Shown here: positions 24,301 through 31,011 of the stretch, one piece after another
Position numbering within the stretch: the stretch's first letter is position 1
How the letters are laid out: each line of letters starts with the position of its first letter
NCBI GenBank assembly: GCA_038501625.1
Contig: JAZAYU010000199.1
Location: 124,001 to 188,000, forward strand
DNA length: 64,000 nucleotides
From: Corbicula japonica
Taxonomy: Eukaryota; Mollusca; Bivalvia; Venerida; Cyrenidae
Direction: 5' to 3'
The notes under the pieces: model-generated
Told to the model about the DNA's origin: nothing
What the model saw: the letters and a program-made list of their open reading frames with translations, nothing else
The model's database searches: none
Position numbers and translations under genes: made by a program

Positions 24301-24870
24301 ACCAGACAGACACCCATTAATCTGCACCCCAATGTTATTTAATGACCTCTGTGTGCTGAGGACCAAATTAACCTCAATCAAGAAAAAGTTCTCCAGGCCT
24401 ACCAATCTCGGCCTTTAACGAAGTGTATAAGCAGCCAAACCTGTGCATTAGCCGCACCCCCAACTTTTTACCGCCGAATTCCGGTGAAAAAAGTGCGGCT
24501 TATATTCAAACAATGACGGTATTTTGAATGTTACAGAGAATTGTGTTTACTTCTTTAAGGTCTGGAAGATATTGGGAAGTACTGTCCATCACTGCAAGCG
24601 TTAGATGTAGGCTGGTGCCAGGAAGTGACTGACCATGGTGTAAGAGTTATCTCCAGTTGTTGCAAACGGTTGGAATACTTTGGACTTATTCGCTGTGATA
24701 GAGTTACCATAGAAACTGTAGAGGAACTTGTTCTGCAGTATCCAAGAATTAACTACTCTACCTTTATATTAGAATCGAAACGTTTAATGGAGCGGGCGAG
24801 ACGTGAAGGGTATTTATTTGGAATTCCAGCAGAAAGACAGCCAAATAAAGAATTCTCGGTTAACAATTAG
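2..24870 (+). CDS. FBXL17: F-box and leucine-rich-repeat protein 17 (FBXL17-like), 5'-partial, six exons
   Basis: Substrate-receptor subunit of an SCF (SKP1-CUL1-F-box) ubiquitin ligase; vertebrate FBXL17 is known for quality control of BTB-domain dimers. Coding exons are 2-312, 2304-2421, 4086-4217, 10418-10525, 12133-12340 and 24560-24870. All have GT-AG borders and the phases agree; 1188 nt give 395 codons plus TAG. The F-box starts at residue 3 (INQLP) and runs to about residue 47 (CKFWYNLC). Cysteine-containing LRRs follow to about residue 350, with repeated VTD/SDA/TDTG signatures. The end (LDVGWCQEVTD, then LIRCDRVT, EELVLQYP and ESKRLMERA) matches, from memory, the conserved C-terminus of animal FBXL17. 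The frame is open to the window edge and the F-box has no initiator, so the N-terminal exons lie upstream. Intron 5 carries a huge minisatellite. Other FBXL members (FBXL2/20, AMN1) are less likely because of the C-terminal block. Confidence 0.9.
358..593. mobile_element. MITE with GGGGCACGTCACGG termini, copy 1
   Basis: It begins TATGGGGCACGTCACGG and ends in the inverse TTTTTCCCATGTGCCCC. The inside is AT-rich and non-coding, about 235 bp. It lies in FBXL17 intron 1, some 45 bp after the donor. Other copies are at 44274-44485 and 44691-44884. The superfamily is not determined. Confidence 0.6.
1085..1290. mobile_element. Rearranged TTAACCC-type MITE copy with 34-bp internal triplication
   Basis: The motif GATCAGCCAGCATATCTA(A)TCAGGATCTACACT occurs three times in a row between about 1093 and 1190. 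It is followed by the right-half motif TGCTGGCTGATCAGGAT near 1260. It is clearly the same family as the full copies (see 4241-4476), but both termini are missing. Confidence 0.6.
1541..1680. mobile_element. Foldback (near-perfect palindrome) element, copy 1
   Basis: One arm starts CCCAAGGTTATAAAACTGAG and continues through CTCAAATCTCAAGCATCTG and ATTGGCTGAAATGGCGAC. The second arm is its reverse complement, ending TTTATAACCTT, with a centre of only a few bases. In single-stranded form it would make a hairpin of about 65 bp. At least eleven further whole or partial copies occur in the window. It has no coding capacity. Confidence 0.75.
1681..2303. other. Intron 1 remainder; old dispersed repeat
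   Basis: No exon-like segment beyond the acceptor. Parts (about 1765-1900 and 2170-2250, with TTGTGCGCGAAGG and GCGCACAAATAGTTG) resemble 32938-33130 downstream of another foldback copy, so the two stretches are probably diverged copies of one repeat. A 60-codon open frame at 2028 is not supported. Confidence 0.35.
2304..2421 (+). CDS. FBXL17: FBXL17 exon 2 of window (LRR)
   Basis: Acceptor TTGCAG ends at 2303 and donor GTATGT starts at 2422. The first base completes the Arg codon. It then reads CFDLTDAAFEGLSKN and CLHLDGCCRVTDKTVLE, a classic cysteine-type LRR. The exon ends in phase 0. Confidence 0.88.
2927..3130 (+). repeat. tRNA-derived SINE
   Basis: The head is tRNA-like: an A-box-like TCAGTGGTTTAAGGG, an arm pair around GACTCCAGATCTGGAG, and the B box GGTTTGAGTCCCACC. 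A tRNA-unrelated body (CAGTTTCCTCAATCCACA, then TACTGGTTGGAAACC) ends near CACAATCGATGTAAAATAAA. A minus-strand copy of the same order lies at 30535-30745. Such elements use LINE machinery and an internal Pol III promoter. Confidence 0.65.
3366..3607. mobile_element. TTAACCC-type MITE copy
   Basis: Nearly full length: TTAACACATACCTCCATATAT at the left and GGAGATAAGGGTTAA at the right. The inner CAGATCAGCTGGCACATC/ACTGATGTGCTGTCTGATC arms are intact. It lies in FBXL17 intron 2. Confidence 0.75.
4086..4217 (+). CDS. FBXL17: FBXL17 exon 3 of window (LRR)
   Basis: The acceptor CTTGCAG ends at 4085 and the donor GTATGT starts at 4218. It holds 44 whole codons, including LSEACPNLEDLHFNQCTKVS and CPQMTSLQLDHCGQ. 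Phase 0 on both sides means the exon is one symmetrical LRR module that starts mid-repeat. Confidence 0.88.
4241..4476. mobile_element. TTAACCC-type MITE, representative copy
   Basis: About 235 bp. The left end reads AACCCTTTCCTCCATA and the right end is its inverse, TATGGAGGAAAGGGTTAA. Each half is itself quasi-palindromic: GATCAGCGGGCACATCCATG then CATTTGATCAGGATCTGCAC on the left, with the mirrored set on the right. The whole is therefore a fold within a fold. The middle contains TTTCTGACCAAAATGC. It has no open frame and must be mobilised in trans. At least 28 other copies lie in this window, in introns and between genes. Confidence 0.8.
4551..4670. repeat. 20-bp tandem repeat, six units
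   Basis: CAGAGCCAAAGATTAGAAAT repeats with a period of exactly 20 and almost no divergence, which implies recent expansion. It sits at the left border of a partial foldback element. Confidence 0.85.
4671..4723. mobile_element. Foldback element, half copy
   Basis: It holds one arm only: ACCAATCTCAAATCTCAAGG then ATCTGATTGGCTGAAATG. The second arm is absent. Confidence 0.6.
4868..6594. mobile_element. Pearl/Helentron-like element with 168-187 bp tandem core
   Basis: It opens with a hairpin, TACCCCCGCTTCGAAG then AAGAGGGGGGTA. It continues with CCGTGCGTCCGTCCG and then about nine tandem units marked by GCAGTTTTCTAAGCAACTA, at 4948, 5135, 5321 and 5508 (period 187) and then about 168 bp apart. 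It ends GCGGGGGTATTAATCACCTT, the hairpin TCACCTTCAGTGA, and GCTCTTGTT. The short ORFs at 4996-6355 are repeats of the core and not genes. Assignment to pearl/Helentron is inferred from this layout. Confidence 0.6.
6617..6839. mobile_element. TTAACCC-type MITE copy
   Basis: The left end reads TTAACCCTAACTCCATATAT and the right end reads GAGGAAAGGATTAA. The inner arms are more diverged than in other copies. Confidence 0.65.
6888..10000. mobile_element. TIR element interrupted by a pearl-like insertion
   Basis: The left terminus (6888-6915) CTTAAAGTCCCAATAAACTT then GTCAAAC matches the reverse complement of 9973-10000 (ACAAGTTTTTTGGGCCTTTAAG) at all but a few bases. Once the inner insertion (6921-9362) is removed, about 670 bp remain. 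A 95-codon open frame at 9446 lies in the right arm and resembles no family I know. Confidence 0.5.
6921..9362. mobile_element. Pearl/Helentron-like element with 159-bp tandem core
   Basis: It starts TTTTTGTGTCGCCTGCGATA and includes a CGTCGTC-rich stretch near 6980. About 14 units follow, each with CTTTAATCTGAAACTTAATG, TATAACTTTGAAAGTACTT and AGTTATGCCCCTTTCAAATG. The block 7226-7627 recurs at 7862-8263, an offset of 636 bp or four units, so the array also has a higher-order duplication. It ends with the hairpin GTGTTCC-GC-GGAACAC (9334-9349) and CTAGTTT. Units decay towards the 3' end. Confidence 0.65.
10001..10165. mobile_element. Foldback element, rearranged copy
   Basis: Arms ATCATAAAACTAAGAATGG and GTCTCAAATCTCAAG face CCAATCAGATGCTTATG. 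A further fragment GGAAACCAGTCTCAAGTCC (10141-10160) follows. It abuts the truncated exon 4 copy. Confidence 0.55.
10175..10272 (+). pseudogene. Truncated duplicate of FBXL17 exon 4 end plus its donor
   Basis: 10175-10272 matches 10485-10582 at an offset of 310 bp. Both encode CAITDTGVRYLAK followed by GTAACACAATTACTTC or GTAACGCAATTACTTC and the start of a foldback element. The upstream copy has no acceptor and lacks the first two thirds of the exon, so it cannot serve as an exon on its own. Synonymous differences (ACA/ACT, GTCCGG/GTCAGG) suggest it is fairly young. Confidence 0.75.
10234..10379. mobile_element. Foldback element, full copy
   Basis: The left arm starts GGCCCAAGGTCATAGAACAG, the centre is GGCGACCAGTCGCC, and the right arm ends CAGTTTTATAACCTTGGGC. 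It lies 40 bp upstream of exon 4. Confidence 0.7.
10418..10525 (+). CDS. FBXL17: FBXL17 exon 4 of window (LRR)
   Basis: The acceptor TTACCAG ends at 10417 and the donor GTAACG starts at 10526. It has 36 codons, starting VTDDAISEIVMGCAEM and ending CAITDTGVRYLAK. It is symmetrical, phase 0/0. A truncated copy of its last 40 bases and donor lies 310 bp upstream. Confidence 0.88.
10544..10614. mobile_element. Foldback element, half copy
   Basis: GGCCCAAGATCATATAACTG then GGAGACCAGTCTCTAATCTC. Only the left arm is present. It was carried along by the exon 4 duplication. Confidence 0.55.
10778..10855. repeat. 3' fragment of the 4868-6594 type element
   Basis: CATTATTTCTGCACAAAGC, then GGGGTATTTATCATCTTCTG and GAGAGCTCTAGTTT, corresponds to the end at 6525-6594. 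Confidence 0.5.
11126..11867. mobile_element. Pearl/Helentron-like element, third family member
   Basis: It starts TTTTTGTGTCGCCCTTTCGA and includes GTCCGTCCGTCACGAAC. About four units of roughly 160 bp follow, with ATAACTTTGCCATTTCT, TTCATGAAACTTTC and GAGTTATGCCCC. It ends GGGCGACACAAGTGTTC with the hairpin GTTCA-AC-TGAAC and then CTAGTTT. A fragment of another member (TATGCCCCCGCCAAAG) is at 11040. Confidence 0.6.
12133..12340 (+). CDS. FBXL17: FBXL17 exon 5 of window (LRRs)
   Basis: Acceptor TATTTCAG ends at 12132. It encodes LSKLTNLDLSNIVRLTPDS, then CKNLQCINISLNSVMDD, and ends CVSCSISDTG. The donor is GTTTGT (phase 1), a weak site with T at +3 and +4. The last 19 bases (12322-12340) are the source of the 33-bp minisatellite that fills the next intron. 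If this donor is skipped, the frame meets TAA at 12364. Confidence 0.88.
12367..15034 (+). repeat. Higher-order repeat copy 1 (2,668 bp)
   Basis: Rare landmarks repeat at exactly +2,668: TATGTGTTTAATTTGCAG at 12441 and 15109, the 31-bp unit TATGTGTAACGTGC at about 13610 and 16278, and the short unit GTGTAACAGGTATGCATG at about 13403 and 16071. The length equals 82 units of 33 minus two 18-bp deletions and one 2-bp deletion. Confidence 0.8.
15035..17702 (+). repeat. Higher-order repeat copy 2 (2,668 bp)
   Basis: Differs from copy 1 at scattered single bases. About 65 bp of a third copy follow (to about 17776) before the register of variants changes, which marks the border of the duplication. 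Confidence 0.75.
22308..22476. mobile_element. Small TIR element (GATTGAATC family), copy 1
   Basis: GGATTGAATCAATATTTGATG and GGTATGAAAAAC on the left face TTTCCATACCAAATCAACATC on the right. A second copy is at 46975-47118. It lies directly after the minisatellite's decayed end. Confidence 0.55.
22550..22719. mobile_element. TTAACCC-type MITE, 5'-truncated copy
   Basis: It starts inside the left arm (CCATCCGATCAGGATCTGC). The right end reads ATATATGAAGGACAGAGTTAA. Confidence 0.6.
22811..24414. mobile_element. 1,604-bp non-coding insert flanked by TTAA (piggyBac-like)
   Basis: TTAA stands at 22807-22810 and again at 24415-24418, whereas the empty copy at 40824-41011 has a single TTAA at this point. 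Termini are AGGCCTGAG and CTCGGCCT, an imperfect short inverted repeat. TTAA duplication is the hallmark of piggyBac, but no transposase frame is present and the termini are not the canonical CCC type, so the superfamily is tentative. It contains a nested small MITE (23501-23664). Confidence 0.6.
23501..23664. mobile_element. Small MITE with GTTTTTGCCAGTGT termini
   Basis: It starts GTTTTTGCCAGTGT and ends ACACTGGCAAAAAC. Inside, GAAATATATTTCACCG and GGTGAAATATATTTC form a second inverted pair. A related shorter copy is at 42334-42447. Confidence 0.65.
24560..24870 (+). CDS. FBXL17: FBXL17 terminal exon (last LRRs and C-terminal tail)
   Basis: The acceptor CTTTAAG ends at 24559; AAG is a less common acceptor, with a pyrimidine run TTTACTTCTTT before it. 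The first two bases complete the Gly codon from exon 5. It reads LEDIGKYCPSLQALDVGWCQ, CKRLEYFGLIRCDRVT and a basic tail with ESKRLMERARREG, ending in TAG at 24868-24870. Confidence 0.88.
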
Positions 24871-25307
24871 TCAACTGCACAAAAACACAATTGAAACTAT
24901 TTCATTTAGAAATTTTACTATTGTACTATGTTGCAGGGCTTTTTTTCACCTGATTTTATAGCTGATATTTGGTCATGTTCCCAAATGCAAAACATTAACT
25001 TTTTTCCAAATTAGATAAGAAAAATTCCCAATTGTATCAATACAAAAATTTCACAAAAACATTACCTGTGTTATTTCATTAATAGAATATTATATAATTA
25101 TAGTTTCTTAGTTAATCAGGTATCATTTGTTATTTTATCCAAAAAATATTGTTAATGTTAAATATGTGTAAAATTTTTATTCCCCAATGATGCGAAAACA
25201 AATCCGAATTTCTGTCTCAATGACATGACATTTCCAATTCCAAGGATATGGGTAATATTCCCGAACTGGTGAAGAAAAGCCCTGTGTTGTATTACTGTTG
25301 AACTGAT
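24871..25307 (+). other. FBXL17 3' untranslated and downstream sequence
   Basis: AT-rich sequence with no further exon. A segment near 24930-25290 (GCAGGGCTTTTTTTCACC to GAAAAGCCCTGTG) resembles 63480-63830, so it is a dispersed repeat that overlaps the 3' end. No AATAAA is present before 25814. Confidence 0.4.
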
Positions 25308-25503
25308 TCACCCTTTACACCATAGGTATAGCTTTTACAGCATGTGCAAACAGTGCAGATCCAGATCAGCCGGCAAATCTGGGTCATCTGATCAAATCTA
25401 CATGACTTCCTGTTTGATATACAATGTATTTCGGACCAAGAATTGATCTGGATCAACACTGTTCTCGCATGCATTAAAACCAATGTATATAGTAAGTGGT
25501 TGA
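25308..25503. mobile_element. TTAACCC-type MITE, diverged copy
   Basis: The left end CACCCTTTACACCATA and the arms CAGATCAGCCGGCAAATC and TCATCTGATCAAATC are visible. The right arm is shortened. Confidence 0.6.
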
Positions 25504-25813
25504 ATCTGCTCTCTACTCTTCCATAGGGATCTCATCCTATTAAAAAATGGCTAGAAAAGTGAAAAACATAGTAAAAAATTAAATTTCATAAAAAGTCCAA
25601 ATTTTTTGCATATTGAAACTGAGTGCAGAACTGATTTTTGAAATCGGTCATCTGGATGCCGAGATATTGTCAATTGGGCTATTTAAAAAAGGCAAGTGAA
25701 GTGAAAAAAATGTAAAGAATGCAAGTTCATAAAAAGTCCAAACTGGTTGCTCCATATGTTTGTACAGTGTTTACAGTGATCAAAATCAATCAAGTAATAC
25801 TCATATGTGATAG

Positions 25814-25819
25814 AATAAA
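25814..25819 (+). terminator. Possible polyadenylation signal for FBXL17
   Basis: This is the first canonical AATAAA after the stop codon, 944 nt downstream. A weaker ATTAAA lies at 25578. Which one is used, if either, cannot be told from the sequence. Confidence 0.2.
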
Positions 25820-25908
25820 ATTTTTATGAAGCTTTATTGTCCAATATTAAAAAAATTACAAGAATGTTAATTTATGTGCTTAAAGTACAATTATTACTAT
25901 TTCTTATA

Positions 25909-26097
25909 TTAACCCTTTTCTGCATATTCACCTTTTTATATGTGTGTGTGTACGTGTTTGTGACCAGTGTCAAAAATAACTGAATAAATCAATAAGCAAA
26001 TAGTGCAGATCCTGATCAGATGGCACAGATATGCTGGCTGATCTGGATCTACACTATTCGCCTATGCCAAAAAGTGGTATATATGGAGGAATGGTTA
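25909..26097. mobile_element. TTAACCC-type MITE, internally deleted copy
   Basis: TTAACCCTTTTCTGCATAT at the left and TATGGAGGAATGGTTAA at the right. Most of the left inner arm is missing. Confidence 0.65.
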
Positions 26098-26190
26098 AAT
26101 GTGCAATTCTATTAAAATACAGGAAGCATCTAAAATAATTCCTTAGAACTTGCTGTGACACCTAAATATAAAAAATTTAATATTTTTAAG

Positions 26191-26434
26191 GCATTATCCC
26201 TTTCCTGGATATATACGCATTTTTACGCATGTGCGACCAGTGTAGATCCAGATCAGCCGGCACTTCCATGCCGTCTGATCAGTATCTGCACTGGTCGCAT
26301 TTTGGTCAGAAATAACCTAATGAATCAAAAAGCGAACAGTTTAGATGCTGATCAGACGGCACGGATGTGCCGGCTGATCTGAATCTAAACTGTTCGCCCT
26401 AGCAATAAAGGTGTTTCTGTACAGGAACGGGTTG
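26191..26434. mobile_element. TTAACCC-type MITE copy
   Basis: All four inner arms are intact (CAGATCAGCCGGCACTTCC to GTGCCGGCTGATCTG). The outer termini have drifted to ATCCCTTTCCTGGATA and GGAACGGGTTGA. Confidence 0.7.
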
Positions 26435-26752
26435 AGTCACACTCCTGGCTAACGCATATGTGCAGTGTACTCAACAATGGCTCACCATGGTCATTACTAT
26501 TATAACAAGAATAATATATTTAACTTTCATTTCTGTCTAAAAGCTTTTACTGGTCTGGTTTTTCTGATTTAGAAAGTTTTACTGGTAATTTTACTCAACA
26601 TGTACTCAGGATTCATATTTGAGTTAATATTAAGCTTTTCCTAAATGAACTTTCACCTATTAGGTGTAAAGCAAATAGGAAGTAAATAGTGTAAACATTT
26701 ACAGATTACCCAAGTTCTTGCTGTTCCAATCAAATTTGTTAAAGCCAGAAAC

Positions 26753-27064
26753 CTTTTTTATTTTATGCTTTCCATTGAATTATAGAATTTTCCCGGTGAA
26801 ATAAAAGTGGTATTTCGCTGTTTTTAAACAGTGGTATATCATGTTTATTTTCACAGCTTTTTTCACATTGGTACCCAAATGCACATAACATTTCAAATGA
26901 GAACTGAACGTTTAGAAAACAGGCTCAAATTTGGGTAAATTATGTCATGACGTCGCGTCATAATCAGATGTTTTTGGCACCATTTCATGCAATTTTTGTC
27001 AAATTCACACAAATTGTGCACTAAAAGCATAAAATAAAAAGAAAGAAATATATTTCACTCTGAA
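26753..27064. repeat. Dispersed repeat with GGTGAAATAAAAGTGG, copy 1
   Basis: It shares AATTTTCCCGGTGAAATAAA, the inverted pair CACTGTTTTT/AAACAGTGG and ATGTCATGACGTCGCGTCA with 42043-42330. It is AT-rich and non-coding. Probably a non-autonomous DNA element. Confidence 0.55.
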
Positions 27065-27215
27065 TTATTTTCTGCTGAATTAAATGTGCAAATCCACTAA
27101 TAGCATTTATATTAACTTCTGTTGCAATTACTGGAACAATGTTTTTTAATGCTCATACATGCAGTTTGTGTTAATTTCACTAAATTGTTTGTTAATTATC
27201 ATTTTGGAATATAAC

Positions 27216-27420
27216 TTAACCCTTTACATCATATGTGTGGCTTTTATAGCTTGTGTGAACAATTTTAGATCCAGGTGAACTGGCACATCTGTGCCTTCTG
27301 ATCAGGATCTATACTGTTGGTGTTTTGGTCTGAAATAACCTAATGAATTAAAAATGAAATGCTGTAGATCATGATCAGAAAGTCACAGACAAAATGACAG
27401 GCAGTCTTGCTACTTTCTAT
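27216..27420. mobile_element. TTAACCC-type MITE, 3'-truncated copy
   Basis: TTAACCCTTTACATCATATG and the left arm are present. Similarity ends after GATCATGATCAGAAAG. Confidence 0.55.
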
Positions 27421-27998
27421 TTAAATGCTAATTGTTAAGTAAGTGCTCTGTTAAGTGCTCTATGCAAATTAAAATGTTGTTGTTTATGAACATATGTATA
27501 TTGTTATAATGTGTTTAATAAATTAAGGGAGAAGTCTCCTAATTGCCGACATTGCATTGTTTCTTGTATAAAGCCAGGGCTTTTTCAGGGGTTTTGGGGA
27601 AGAAGGCCCCAGCCCATATTGGGAATTTTTTTATGCAGTATATACAGTTTACATCCTGTTTTACACCTAAATTCATGGAATGTAGTTTTCACGGATCACT
27701 GATCATAAAGAAAACAAACATTTTTGGGAATTTGATAAGTCTCTTAATTATATGGTTTCTTTTTATTTGTTTCTAAGTAATAGGCAAAAGGTATATCTGT
27801 TGAAATGGGATTTTTACTTGAAATTGGGAATATTTTTCTTGAAATTGGTGAAAATGTTTCCTATCTGACATTGGAAATGGGGCCCAACATCGGCCCTGTG
27901 GGACTTGCTAAAAAAGTCATGATAGCATTGTTTCTATGAAATATTGAGCTTTAAAAGTCCAGCAGCTACTGCCTTCTACAGAATGGTTTCAACATCTT

Positions 27999-28241
27999 TT
28001 AACCCTTTCCTCCATATATACACATTTTTACGCATGTGCGACCAGTGTAGATCCAGATCAGCAGGCACATCTGTGCCGTCTGATCAGAAACTGCACTGGT
28101 CGCATTTTTAGTCAGAAATAACCTAATGAATCAAAAAGTGAACAGTTTAGATCCTGATCAGATGGCATGGATGTGCCTGCTGATCTGGATCTAAACTGTT
28201 CGCCCATGCAATTAAGGTGTATCTATGGAGGAAAGGGTTAA
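27999..28241. mobile_element. TTAACCC-type MITE, full copy
   Basis: TTAACCCTTTCCTCCATA to TATGGAGGAAAGGGTTAA, nearly perfect ends. This is one of the best-preserved copies. Confidence 0.8.
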
Positions 28242-28278
28242 GGAACAACAAAATTGGTAACTTCCTAAACTTGCACCT

Positions 28279-28400
28279 TTTTGTGTCACAGGTAGACACA
28301 TAGGGACCCTATTTTCATGGTGGAGTCCTCCAACTTTAATATATGAAATTTAATGTTGCCTTTAACTTTGCAAGTAAATGTTCTATTCACATAATACTTG
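28279..28400. repeat. 5' fragment of the 6921-9362 type element
   Basis: TTTTTGTGTCACAGGTAGAC, ACATAGGGACCC and then CAACTTTAATATATGAAA resemble the start and first unit of that element. The rest is missing. Confidence 0.45.
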
Positions 28401-28784
28401 GCTCTGCCTGCCTGGTGATATACCAGTCTACAGTTGATCATTATGCTTACCTGTTTGGTTGCACAATGGTGGCAGGGGTTAAAGAGTTTATGAAGGTTTA
28501 TGGGGAAATCTGTTATAAGAACTTAGAAGCTCGATTTGTTTCTTTTATCCCTGTCATTGTGTTCTTGCCGATTTGACTCCAGGTGCTCTGATCTTGGTAA
28601 GATCATTGAGTACTTACCCGTTTGGCTTTGCAATGCTATTACCTTTATATGTTTGTATGCTTTAGCATGCAACATTGTTGAGCTGATGGGTGGGATGGAG
28701 TTATTTCACCGAGACAACTTGAACTTGTTTGTTGAAATGAGAACCTGTTGGGGCAAGTGTGAGGTTGATGCACCCTAGAACTTG

Positions 28785-28895
28785 GTGTAAACCTCCAGTG
28801 GAAATTTGATTTGCCACTGACCGTTCCACAGATGTGCCAGCTGAACTGGATCTACACTGTTCCCACACACGTTAAATGCATATACGAGTCTATGG
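28785..28895. repeat. TTAACCC-type MITE fragment
   Basis: The right half only: CAGATGTGCCAGCTGAACTG, GATCTACACTGTTCCCAC, then a degraded end. Confidence 0.45.
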
Positions 28896-29019
28896 GGGAA
28901 CATAATTATTATTAATATGTTGTAATTTATTACAAACATTGGTGATTCGTTTTTAAGTAAAATTTGTTGGCATCCTTCTGTCTCTAGAGACAATGGAGTA
29001 TGCACCTGGGTGTTTACAT

Positions 29020-29510
29020 AGTTGTGAGTTAGCAGCGCCGGTCGTGGCTAGTCAATTTTGTCTAAGCTTCACGCACCCGATAAAGCAAGCAAGTTGTGGC
29101 GGGGTACCAGTAGTTGCCCGGATTGAGGCGGGCAGTTAATTCCCAATGGAGTCAGAGGACTCTTCCCACCGTTGAGAGCAACCCTAATTAAGCGTCCAGC
29201 TAAAAACTAAATGAATCTGGGCTTATCACTGGTGACTGCTGCTTCCCATGTTGAGTCAGCGCTGAGACAGTGACCTCTCCAGGTGCAGGCCTGGGCGAAT
29301 GGTGTGTAGTGTCAAGTGCCAGGATCCCCCTCACGGCGTTGCTGACAGTCCAGGAGAATGTGCCATAAGGTATAGCGAGGCTTAGCCGTCTGCCTATGGG
29401 TCTTCTGTCCGGGTTTACTTCCATAGCATTTGACCATCCAAGGCCGATCTGAGAGCAGAGGTCGTTCAATTCCCCTGTAGATCCAAAGCATCTGCCCGCT
29501 GCTCTAAAAA
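29020..29510. repeat. GC-richer unclassified segment
   Basis: Base composition is clearly richer in G+C than the flanks (TTGTGGCGGGGTACC, GGATTGAGGCGGGCAG). An open frame of 128 codons runs on the minus strand (29200-29586). I do not recognise the product; it has no known motif. It could be a fragment of a retroelement. Confidence 0.3.
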
Positions 29511-29671
29511 GAACTTCATTAACCAATAAAACGTAAAAAATAGTATTAACGATATTTTCTTGAAATTTTAAAATAGTTTTTGGCATTTCAATTACTATGT
29601 ATTTGGAACCAATGTTTAAATGTTTAGATTCATAAAAATCTAAATGAAAAGTTGATTTTAATAAGACTTGT

Positions 29672-29804
29672 GCTCAAGATCATAAAACTATATATAAAGA
29701 AGAGTCTCAAATCTCAAGCATCTGATTGGTTGAAATTGCCTCAATTTCAGCCAGTCAGATCATCGAGATTGAGTCTGGTCTCCAATCTTAGTTTTATGAT
29801 CTTC
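29672..29804. mobile_element. Foldback element copy
   Basis: GCTCAAGATCATAAAACTA on the left and TTAGTTTTATGATCTTCG on the right, with a small centre around TTGAAATTGCC. Confidence 0.65.
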
Positions 29805-29980
29805 GTACTTGATTCACTTCGTGAAATAAATATATGAGAAAATATGAATTGTTTTAAATGAACTGCATCTGCTGCAGTCTATTATGTTAGAATTGAGTTA
29901 GAAATAAATGAAAATACCATTCTAGAATATATTTCTCTGAACTTTAGATTAGAACGTTTAGTTTACGGTGGCAGTGACAA

Positions 29981-29985
<5 letters not shown>

Positions 29986-30015
<30 letters not shown>
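29986..30015. repeat. (CT)n microsatellite
   Basis: About 15 uninterrupted CT units. Confidence 0.95.
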
Positions 30016-30019
<4 letters not shown>

Positions 30020-30534
30020 TCTTTAAAATGATTTATTGGTTGAGTGATTTAACCAAAGGTATTTTGTTTTCTGTGCTTTTTGTTTTTTCCATCTCACCCA
30101 TAAGCAATATCCAACTAGAAATTACCACACAATTATAACTGGTTGGAAGGAGGTTTAATATACATGTAAACTGATGATGCATCTTATGACGTAACAAGTA
30201 AATTATATATAAAATTTAAAACAAATACATATGCAAAATGATTCACTAGTTCGGTAAACTATAAACAATTTAAGTAAAACTATAATAAAATTGAACTCAT
30301 GTGAGCTTTCAATGTGTGTTCTTATTTGCAAAGATTTACCTTTCTTAAAATAATTCATAGATTTGGGTCCAGAAAAACAACACTTTAATATACTTCATTA
30401 GAAATTTGGGCTAAATTATGATTTAAACGATTTAATATGTAACTAAATGGTGTCCCAGATACTGATTTTCTGTCTTAAAAGTTAAAACACAATCATTGCT
30501 GTGAGACTGTTTACGTGGAAATTAAAGTTTAGTT
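30016..30534. other. Intergenic, no feature seen
   Basis: AT-rich single-copy-looking sequence. I see no exon, repeat or structured RNA in it. Confidence 0.4.
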
Positions 30535-30745
30535 TAAAACTTATTTATTTTACATCGATTGTGAAACAAGTTATTCCAGCTTATATTCAAACTTATATTA
30601 ATCACGCTCGATGGCTGCTTCCTTAGTTTCCAACCAGTACTCGCACCGTATGTGGATTGGGGAAACTGCAGACGAATCTCATTCCTGGTGGATTTCGAAC
30701 CCGCAATTGAAGCTTCAGAATCGTTGGACTAGTAGTAACATTTTA
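30535..30745 (-). repeat. tRNA-derived SINE, minus-strand copy
   Basis: TTTTACATCGATTGTGAAAC, AGTTTCCAACCAGTACTCG and GTGGATTTCGAACCCGC are the reverse of the tail, body and B box of the copy at 2927-3130. The A-box end is eroded. Confidence 0.6.
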
Positions 30746-30865
30746 TAGTGAGATTCATATCTTTGTAGGGCCTAGTTCTTTTTCTTTTTCCGGTATACTG
30801 AAGATAAAGAGTTGCATCAATTGAGCACGAAATAACTCAACTGACCCGACTGTAGTGACTTCAGT

Positions 30866-31011
30866 GCCCAAGGTTATAAAACTGAGCATGGAAACCAGTC
30901 TCAAATCTCAAGCATCTGATTGGCTGAAATGGCGACTGGTCGCCATTTCAGCCAATCAGATGCTTGAGATTTGAGACTGGTTTCAAAGCTCAGTTTTATA
31001 ACCTTGGGCAC
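30866..31011. mobile_element. Foldback element, most perfect copy
   Basis: 146 bp from GCCCAAGGTTATAAAACTGA to CAGTTTTATAACCTTGGGC. Only two or three mismatches separate the arms, around the centre GGCGACTGGTCGCC. It should be able to extrude as a cruciform. Confidence 0.8.

Larger units (their letters stand above)
22726..24521. mobile_element. TACCGTCATT-terminal MITE split by a 1.6-kb insertion
   Basis: Left piece 22726-22810 starts TACCGTCATTGTTCGAATAT. The right piece is 24415-24521 and ends TATTCAAACAATGACGGTA. Together they equal, in inverse orientation, the uninterrupted copy at 40824-41011, which shows that 22811-24414 is a later arrival. Confidence 0.75.

Noticed and set aside
29200..29586. 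128-codon minus-strand open frame
   Set aside because: No recognised domain. It starts in AT-rich sequence and ends in a GC-richer repeat-like block. Kept only as an unclassified segment.
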